NCBI GenBank assembly: GCA_964450705.1
Contig: CAYVDB010000019.1
Coordinates: 1-10,958, forward strand
Direction of reading: 5' to 3'
Source of the DNA: CAYVDB01 sp964450705
GTDB taxonomy: Bacteria > Patescibacteriota > Minisyncoccia > Phycocordibacterales > Zambryskibacteraceae
DNA: 10,958 nucleotides
Notes under the pieces: model-generated
What the model was told of the DNA's origin: nothing
Database searches by the model: none
Seen by the model: only the letters and a program-made list of their open reading frames with translations
In this document: positions 6,343 through 10,958 of the stretch, piece by piece
How positions within the stretch are numbered: the first letter of the stretch is position 1
How the letters are laid out: the number at the start of each line of letters is the position of its first letter
Program-made: the position numbers and the translations under genes

Positions 6343-6709
6343 TACTGCACGAGCAAAAGGATCTGATGCTTCAATTAAATCAAATCTTGCGGGGGTTCGA
6401 TCTCAGGCGGAAATATTCTTTGATACAAATACCCACTACGGAGATGATACAGCTGACTGTACAACCACAGGAACTTTATTTGTTGATCCAAATATTACAG
6501 CGGCACTCTCGCAAGCTTCTACTACATCTGGAGCGGCACCAACTTGCTATGCAGATGATGGTAATACTGGAGCGGGAACAACCGCTTCTTCATGGGCAGC
6601 TTCTGTCCCATTGAAGACTAATCCTTCAAACTCTTGGTGTGTAGACTCAACAGGAGCTTCTGGAATCGGAGTAGCATCTCTTGTTTCTGATGTCGCGCTC
6701 TGCCAATAG
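6251..6709 (+). CDS. Type IV prepilin (pilin 4)
   Basis: A 152-residue prepilin whose first 31 residues equal pilin 1 (MNRTKG leader, cleavage expected between G6 and F7, Glu at mature position 5). The body then diverges while keeping short shared blocks: ARAKGSDA, KSNLA, AEI, a Trp-centred SSWAASVPLK and SWCVDSTGAS. Four cysteines (70, 99, 130, 151) match those of pilin 2 in pattern; pilin 1 has an extra pair. Codons 7-14 are AT-rich synonymous variants of pilin 1, whereas codons 15-30 are nearly identical DNA, a mosaic typical of gene conversion. It ends before a strong terminator, so it is probably its own transcription unit. It is likely an alternative fibre subunit. Confidence 0.93.
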   Translation: MNRTKGFTLIELLVVIAIIGILSSVVLASLNTARAKGSDASIKSNLAGVRSQAEIFFDTNTHYGDDTADCTTTGTLFVDPNITAALSQASTTSGAAPTCYADDGNTGAGTTASSWAASVPLKTNPSNSWCVDSTGASGIGVASLVSDVALCQ

Positions 6710-6721
6710 TAAGCAAACTCC

Positions 6722-6754
6722 ACAAAAACCCGACATATGTCGGGTTTTTGTTTT
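6722..6754 (+). terminator. Rho-independent terminator after pilin 4
   Basis: A perfect 30-base palindrome at 6722-6751, centred between 6736 and 6737, forms an A/T-sided stem with a CCCGACAT/ATGTCGGG core. A T tract runs to 6754. It starts 12 bases after the pilin 4 stop and closes the pilin array. Confidence 0.93.
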
Positions 6755-6759
6755 ATAAT
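6754..6759 (+). promoter_or_regulatory. Candidate -10 element of pilD and the minor pilin operon
   Basis: A perfect TATAAT lies nine bases before ATG 6769. CCGACA (6730-6735, 4/6 to the -35 consensus) lies 18 bases upstream, inside the terminator palindrome. Predicted transcription starts about three bases before the ATG, and no Shine-Dalgarno site is present. Confidence 0.55.
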
Positions 6760-6768
6760 AGACTGATA

Positions 6769-7578
6769 ATGATAGGATTTTTCTTTTTTGTTCTCGGTCT
6801 TATTGTAGGGAGTTTTCTTAACGTGGTGATTATACGGTTTGGTTCAGGTAAATCTTTTCTTCATGGCCGTTCTCAATGTATGTCCTGTGGCAAAGATCTC
6901 GTCTGGTTTGAACTTATCCCATTAGTGAGTTTTCTTTCTCTTAAGGGTAGGTGTAGAAAGTGTAAGACTAAAATATCGTGGCAGTATCCTGTGGTTGAGT
7001 TTTTTACTGGTGTATTATTTTTTCTTTTTGCTTCTTTTGATACACAGAATTTCTCTACTTTTTCTATAGCTTCTATATTAGCCCTTGCTTTTCATTTACT
7101 TTTTGCAAGTCTTCTAGTTTTTATATTTGTCTATGATATACGGCATCTTATTATCCCCGATAGGTTTTCTATTCTACTTTTCCTGACCGGAATCTGCTCC
7201 ATTATTGTAGACATTACTTTTGGAGGGGAGGGGCTTAATTTTGCTTATTCTCGGATTGCTTCCGCACTAGTTATCTCTTTGTTTCTTTGGGGGTTATGGA
7301 AGATATCTCGTGGAACGTGGATGGGTCTTGGTGATTCAAAACTTACTCTTGGTTTAGGTCTTTTAACACCTCTACCGCAAGGCCTTTCAGGATTTGCATT
7401 TGCTTTTTGGATCGGGGCAGGAGTTTCTCTTATTCGCATGTTTGTTGAGCATTTGAGAGGAGATAAAAAACGTATTACAATGAAGACTGAAATACCATTT
7501 GCTCCATTTTTGATTCTTGGAATACTAATCGCATTCTTTTTTGAGAGCAATGTCTTTAACTTCACACCTTACGTATGA
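6769..7578 (+). CDS. pilD: PilD, prepilin leader peptidase / N-methyltransferase
   Basis: Membrane aspartic peptidase that removes prepilin leaders and methylates the new N-terminus. The 269 residues begin MIGFFFFVLGLIVGSFLNVV, the usual first helix with GSFLNV. Four zinc cysteines form two pairs, C37/C40 (CMSC) and C62/C65 (CRKC), in the methyltransferase part. The catalytic aspartates are D123 (YDIRHLIIPD) and D189 in GLGDSKL. Multiple hydrophobic helices follow, with EIPFAPFL near the end. I chose ATG 6769: a TTG at 6748 extends the frame by seven residues but lies inside the terminator palindrome and upstream of the likely transcription start. The stop overlaps the next gene's ATG by four bases (ATGA), so this gene heads the minor pilin operon. 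Its substrates are the prepilins on either side. Confidence 0.96.
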   Translation: MIGFFFFVLGLIVGSFLNVVIIRFGSGKSFLHGRSQCMSCGKDLVWFELIPLVSFLSLKGRCRKCKTKISWQYPVVEFFTGVLFFLFASFDTQNFSTFSIASILALAFHLLFASLLVFIFVYDIRHLIIPDRFSILLFLTGICSIIVDITFGGEGLNFAYSRIASALVISLFLWGLWKISRGTWMGLGDSKLTLGLGLLTPLPQGLSGFAFAFWIGAGVSLIRMFVEHLRGDKKRITMKTEIPFAPFLILGILIAFFFESNVFNFTPYV

Positions 7579-8255
7579 ATTATTATCGGATAGGCAGAGT
7601 TTCTCAAAGAGGTTTTACTCTCGTCGAGCTTCTTGTCACTGTCTCTGTTATTGCTGTAATCACTGCGGTTGTTTCTTTTAACCAGACTGACTATACCGAT
7701 CGGCTTGCCTTAGTTAATGCAGCAAGTGATTTAGAACTCCAGATTAGAGAAATGCAGGTGTATGGAGTAAGCGTAAGAGAGTATAGCCCTAATACTAATC
7801 TGTTCAACTATTCTTATGGTGTAATGTTTAATACGAATACAATTACTGGTGCTCCTGGGGTACTTGGCCCTGTCAATATGTGGTCCTTCGTGGATGTTAA
7901 TAATAATAGTCGCTACAATCCTCCAGGTGGGTCGTGGAGCACTTGTTCGCCCGGCGGAACTTCAGAGTGTGTTGCAACCACAACTCTACGAGGGGGGGTT
8001 ACCATTGTTGATTTGTGTGTTATTAACAGCACGAACGGTCAGAATTGTAGATCAAATGGCGGTACGAGCGTACCCGGGCGTTTAGATATTGCTTTTTTGC
8101 GACCAGACCCAAATGCCATTATTACTTATGCAAATACAAGCGGAACAGTTATTACTTTCCCGAATCATAGAGGTGCAAAGATACAGCTTCGCTCTCCGAG
8201 GGGGCGTACAATGGATATATTCATTTATACGACCGGACAGATTTCCGTACGATAA
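7575..8255 (+). CDS. FimT/GspH-like minor prepilin
   Basis: A 226-residue prepilin-like protein. The leader MNYYRIGRVSQRG ends at G13; the mature part starts FTLVELLVTVSVIAVI with Glu at position 5. After the helix, ASDLELQIREMQVYGVSVRE resembles the FimT/GspH pattern, and the C-terminal part (RGAKIQLRSPRGRTMDIFIYTTGQISV) has the beta-strand repeat and 'GQI' ending seen in that family. It likely belongs to the initiation/tip complex with the next three genes. It overlaps pilD by four bases. Codons include a run of seven G (7992-7998, Gly-Gly-Val), a possible slippage site. The FimT/GspH assignment is by pattern, not by alignment. Confidence 0.87.
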   Translation: MNYYRIGRVSQRGFTLVELLVTVSVIAVITAVVSFNQTDYTDRLALVNAASDLELQIREMQVYGVSVREYSPNTNLFNYSYGVMFNTNTITGAPGVLGPVNMWSFVDVNNNSRYNPPGGSWSTCSPGGTSECVATTTLRGGVTIVDLCVINSTNGQNCRSNGGTSVPGRLDIAFLRPDPNAIITYANTSGTVITFPNHRGAKIQLRSPRGRTMDIFIYTTGQISVR

Positions 8256-8263
8256 TAGATCTG

Positions 8264-8848
8264 ATGAAAAAGAAAATCTTTAAACCAAAAATATTGCTAC
8301 CTATAAAGGGATTCACCTTGGTTGAATTGATGATCTCTATTGGAGTCTTTCTGATTATAATAACCATATCTCTCGGAGCGATACTTTCTGTGCTCGATGC
8401 AGGAAGAGAGGCGAGAGCGTTAAAATCAGTCCTTACCAATCTTAACTTTGCAGTTGAGGCAATTTCTCGAGAAATTAAGTTCGGGACTAATTATTATTGC
8501 GGTACGACGACTTCTAACACATGGACTCCCCAGAACTGTACTGGAGGAGGAAATCCTCCCCAGGGGAGTATAACTTTTACTGCAAGCGATGGGACAACAG
8601 ATGTTATTTTTCGTCTCAATGGTACTCAAATTGAAAAATCCGTAGACAATGGGAATACGTATATAGGCGTAACGTCTCCTGAGATAGTGGTGCAAGATCT
8701 GAAGTTTTATGTATTTGGAGCTTTGAACACTGACACGAGCCAGCCTCGGGTTTTTATGATTTTACGAGGTTATGCTGGAACAAAACCGACGAGTCAGTCT
8801 AGATTTATTGTCCAGACGAGCGTATCGCAGAGGGTGCTTGATCGATAA
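8264..8848 (+). CDS. PilW/GspJ-like minor prepilin
   Basis: A 194-residue prepilin-like protein. The leader is long and basic (MKKKIFKPKILLPIKG, cleavage expected after G16), and the mature part starts FTLVELMISIGVFLIIITIS with Glu at position 5. The pattern LNFAVEAISREIKFGTNYYCG resembles the region after the helix in PilW/GspJ proteins ('…M.REIR.A…'). The body is beta-rich, with TDVIFRLNGTQIEKS and VMILRGYAG-like strands. It lies eight bases after the previous gene and one base before the next, so it is in the pilD operon. Its probable role is in pilus priming with the other minor pilins. The J/W type is inferred from motif and gene order. Confidence 0.87.
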   Translation: MKKKIFKPKILLPIKGFTLVELMISIGVFLIIITISLGAILSVLDAGREARALKSVLTNLNFAVEAISREIKFGTNYYCGTTTSNTWTPQNCTGGGNPPQGSITFTASDGTTDVIFRLNGTQIEKSVDNGNTYIGVTSPEIVVQDLKFYVFGALNTDTSQPRVFMILRGYAGTKPTSQSRFIVQTSVSQRVLDR

Positions 8849-8849
8849 T

Positions 8850-9410
8850 ATGAAATACAAGCAAAACACTATTTTTTATAAGGAGCCAAAAGGGTTTACC
8901 CTTCTTGAAGTTTTAGTTGCGATTAGCATTCTTATCATTACTATTACGGCAACTTTTTCAGCCGCACAAAATGGTCTTTCAAGTGCAATAGAGGCTCGAG
9001 ATCAAGTCGTTGCATTTTATTTAGCTCAGGAAGCGGTCGAGCTGGTTCGTAATGTGAGAGATGAAAATAGTTTACAGGGGGTTAATTGGCTTTCAGGAAT
9101 TACTTCTCAAGCAAGTGATCCATGTTATTTTGGCAAATCATGTGTAGTTGATGGAACCACGAAGATATTCTCAGCGTGTCCGAGCCCATCAAATTGTTCT
9201 AATTTGAATCAAGATACTAATACTTCTTCGAGTCAATATGGAATGTATGGATACGATCCAAACTGGACTCCAACGGCATATAATCGAGAAATTCGCCTGA
9301 CTCAGATTAACGCCAATGAGATAATAGCAACGATCATTATGACTTGGACTAGAGGGCCATTCACTAAAGTATTCCAAGTAAAGGAGTCTATCCTTAATTG
9401 GCAACAGTAA
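8850..9410 (+). CDS. PilV/GspI-like minor prepilin
   Basis: A 186-residue prepilin-like protein starting at ATG 8850, one base after the previous stop. The longer frame opening at 8772 runs inside the upstream gene and would put 41 residues before the cleavage site, so I rejected it. The leader is MKYKQNTIFYKEPKG (cleavage expected after G15), followed by FTLLEVLVAISILIITITAT, where LLEVLVAISI is the classic PilV/GspI signature. The stretch AFYLAQEAVELVRNVRDEN matches the 'AQ.A.E..R' region common to that family. Cysteines cluster in the middle (CYFGKSC, CPSPSNC), suggesting disulfides. It ends just before or overlaps the PilX-like gene. Confidence 0.88.
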   Translation: MKYKQNTIFYKEPKGFTLLEVLVAISILIITITATFSAAQNGLSSAIEARDQVVAFYLAQEAVELVRNVRDENSLQGVNWLSGITSQASDPCYFGKSCVVDGTTKIFSACPSPSNCSNLNQDTNTSSSQYGMYGYDPNWTPTAYNREIRLTQINANEIIATIIMTWTRGPFTKVFQVKESILNWQQ

Positions 9411-9415
9411 TAGTT

Positions 9416-9904
9416 ATGTTAAAGAGAAACTTGAATAAAAATAGATCACAAGGTATAGCTATTTATATCTCTGTGATTGTTACGGCGACGCTCATACTCG
9501 TGTCTTTTGCAATTATTAGTCTCGCTTTAAAACAAATTGTAATTTCGTCGGCGTCTAGAGATTCTCAGGCGGCTTTTTATGCAGCAGATAGCGGCGTTGA
9601 GTGTGCTCTATATTGGGATTTAAAAAACTCTGGGGTCAGCCTATTTGCAACATCGACGGGGAATCAAACATTGAACTGTAACAATGTTTCAGCAGCAGTT
9701 ACTAAAACTGTGAATGGCGGTACAGGCGTAGGCACTTCAACGTTCTCATTTACATTTTTACCAGATCCATTTTGTGTGAATGTTTGGGTTATAAAAAGTT
9801 ACAATGGACCAGATTTGAAAACAAAAATCGAATCTCGGGGTTACAATAGTTGTAGCGCAAGCAATGCTCGCCGAGTGGAAAGAGCAATCCAGGCAAGCTA
9901 CTAG
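9416..9904 (+). CDS. PilX-like minor pilin / pilus assembly protein
   Basis: A 162-residue protein with an N-terminal hydrophobic helix after a basic leader: MLKRNLNKNRSQG then IAIYISVIVTATLILVSF. The residue at mature position 5 is not Glu, as in PilX/GspK-type proteins. The motif AFYAADSGVECALYWDLK matches the 'AxxAAEAGxExA' region of PilX and is common in CPR homologues. Four cysteines lie in or after this region. The start is uncertain: an upstream TTG at 9398 has AAGGAG (9381-9386) 11 bases before it and would add six residues with a 13-base overlap. I prefer ATG 9416 because the leader length is then normal. It is the last gene of the minor pilin run, with no terminator seen after it. 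Confidence 0.8.
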   Translation: MLKRNLNKNRSQGIAIYISVIVTATLILVSFAIISLALKQIVISSASRDSQAAFYAADSGVECALYWDLKNSGVSLFATSTGNQTLNCNNVSAAVTKTVNGGTGVGTSTFSFTFLPDPFCVNVWVIKSYNGPDLKTKIESRGYNSCSASNARRVERAIQASY

Positions 9905-9925
9905 CAGATACAAGCTTTATTTGTG

Positions 9926-9931
9926 TATGAT
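9926..9931 (+). promoter_or_regulatory. Possible -10 element of ligA
   Basis: TATGAT lies nine bases before the ligA ATG, the same spacing as before pilin 2 and pilD, but no -35 is visible. GGAGG at 9932-9936 is a good Shine-Dalgarno core with a short 4-base spacer, so read-through from the pilin operon and ordinary initiation is an equal alternative. Confidence 0.3.
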
Positions 9932-9940
9932 GGAGGCTGT

Positions 9941-10958
9941 ATGACCGCTCCACAGGATATTCGCCTTCGTGCTATGAAATTGAGGAAGTCTATAGACCGA
10001 TATCGGTATGATTTCCACGTACTCAATAAAGAGACGATCAGCCCAGCAGCTCTCGACTCTCTTAAGGCCGAGCTTTCAAAGATAGAAAAAGATTGGCCTG
10101 AGCTAATTACTCCAGATTCTCCAACTCAAAGAGTAGCCGGAGAGCCTCTTCCGGGGTTTAAGAAAGTTGTCCATAAAGTTTCGCAATGGTCTTTTAATGA
10201 TGCTTTTAATGAAGAAGATATTCGTGATTTTGATGAACGTGTTCGCCGATTTTATAAAACTAATACAGGCCAGGACATAGTGCCTACATATACGTGTGAG
10301 CTTAAGATAGACGGTTCGCATCTCGTCCTTGAGTATGAGCATGGTCTATTAAAGACAGGGGCGACTCGTGGAGATGGAAAAGTTGGAGAAGATGTTACAA
10401 CCAATATAAAAACCATAGAGTCTATCCCTTTGCGTATCTCAAAAGATATTTCTCTCGTGGTAGAAGGTGAAGTCTATATGCCCAAGAGCCAATTTGCGCG
10501 AATTAATGAAGAACTTAGAGACAAAGGAGAGCCTCTTTTTGCAAATGCTCGCAATATTGTAGCCGGTACTATACGCCAGCTTGATCCTCGAATTGTTGCA
10601 GAGAGGAAACTTTCGGTATTTATCTACGATATTTCTGCTATTGATCGAGATTTTCCGCAAACACAGTTGGAAGAACTCGATATGTTAGGAGATCTTGGTT
10701 TTAAAGTTAATAAAAACTTTAAGTTATGTAAAAATGTTGACGATGTGATTACTTTTTGGAAAACATGGGAGAAAAAGAAAGACAAGGAGGATTATTTAAT
10801 TGATGGCGTAGTGGTTAAAGTAAATGATCGGTCTGTACAAGAGATCTTAGGTTACACCGGCAAAGCCCCAAGGTGGGGGATTGCCTTAAAGTTTCAAGCA
10901 GAACAGGTTACAACAACTGTTCGTGATATTACTCTTCAGATTGGTAGGACAGGAGTAC
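9941..10958 (+). CDS. ligA: LigA, NAD+-dependent DNA ligase (5' part)
   Basis: Seals nicks in DNA using NAD+, essential for replication and repair. The gene runs off the window after 339 residues, about half the usual length. The N-terminal Ia-like region contains HKVSQWSFNDAF (78-89). The adenylation site is CELKIDG with K122 as the nucleotidyl-lysine. Further motifs are GATRGDGKVGEDVT (140-153), EGEVYMP (175-181), FANARNIVAGTIRQLDP (200-216), DGVVVKV (288-294) and PRWGIALKF (310-318). The frame then reaches TLQIGRTGV at the edge of the OB fold. Small departures from textbook LigA (Ser after KIDG, where Leu, Val or Ala is common; ARNIVAGT instead of PRNAAAGS) look lineage-typical rather than damaging. 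ATG 9941 is preceded by GGAGG. It follows the pilin operon by 36 bases on the same strand. Confidence 0.96.
   Translation, partial: MTAPQDIRLRAMKLRKSIDRYRYDFHVLNKETISPAALDSLKAELSKIEKDWPELITPDSPTQRVAGEPLPGFKKVVHKVSQWSFNDAFNEEDIRDFDERVRRFYKTNTGQDIVPTYTCELKIDGSHLVLEYEHGLLKTGATRGDGKVGEDVTTNIKTIESIPLRISKDISLVVEGEVYMPKSQFARINEELRDKGEPLFANARNIVAGTIRQLDPRIVAERKLSVFIYDISAIDRDFPQTQLEELDMLGDLGFKVNKNFKLCKNVDDVITFWKTWEKKKDKEDYLIDGVVVKVNDRSVQEILGYTGKAPRWGIALKFQAEQVTTTVRDITLQIGRTGV

Noticed and set aside
6748..6768. TTG start seven codons upstream of the chosen PilD start
   Set aside because: It lies inside the terminator palindrome of pilin 4 and before the likely transcription start. ATG 6769 gives the normal family N-terminus.
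8772..8849. Upstream start extending the PilV/GspI-like gene by 26 residues
   Set aside because: It overlaps the coding end of the preceding gene and gives an abnormally long leader. ATG 8850 sits one base after the upstream stop.
1..10958. Alternative genetic code with TGA read as glycine or tryptophan
   Set aside because: No recognised gene contains an in-frame TGA, Trp is encoded by TGG, and PilD ends at a TGA overlapping the next ATG.

Overview
The window reads as a fragment of a metagenome-assembled genome from a Patescibacteria/CPR bacterium, most likely Parcubacteria-like. The support is the compact all-plus-strand layout, sparse Shine-Dalgarno sites, and recognisable CPR-style variants of PilB, PilD and LigA (for example HKVSQWSFNDAF and CELKIDG in the ligase). 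Lineage is inferred from protein style, not from a marker gene. Stop codons are TAG, TAA and TGA with no in-frame TGA, so the standard bacterial code applies. Two runs of N (2730-2739 and 6026-6125) show that this is scaffolded sequence.

Layout: 2-226 is the tail of an unidentified protein ending in an NPFAPI motif. Next come pilB (extension ATPase), a single-domain response regulator, pilT (retraction ATPase, interrupted by the 10-N gap) and pilC (inner-membrane platform), tightly packed. From 4772 to 6768 there is a pilin array: three complete prepilin genes and a fourth whose middle and end are hidden in the 100-N gap. Each has its own -10-like element, and three are followed by strong intrinsic terminators. 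Then pilD (prepilin peptidase) leads a tightly coupled run of minor pilins: FimT/GspH-like, PilW/GspJ-like, PilV/GspI-like and PilX-like. The window ends inside ligA (NAD-dependent DNA ligase).

Together the genes make a near-complete type IV pilus machine. PilD processes the prepilins, PilC and PilB assemble them, PilT disassembles the fibre, and the minor pilins probably form the initiation or tip complex. With both motor ATPases present, a dynamic pilus for twitching, attachment or DNA uptake is plausible.

The most interesting region is the pilin array. Pilins 1, 3 and 4 begin with the same protein sequence but with mosaic DNA. Pilin 3 joins the leader and early codons of pilin 4 to the later codons of pilin 1. 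Both edges of its N gap match pilin 1 for exactly 55 nt, which suggests a repeat collapsed by a k=55 assembler and hence a hidden near-identical copy of pilin 1. This points to recent duplication or gene conversion among pilin genes. A second pattern is that several genes have a -10-like hexamer 7-9 nt before the start codon, as expected for leaderless or nearly leaderless transcripts.
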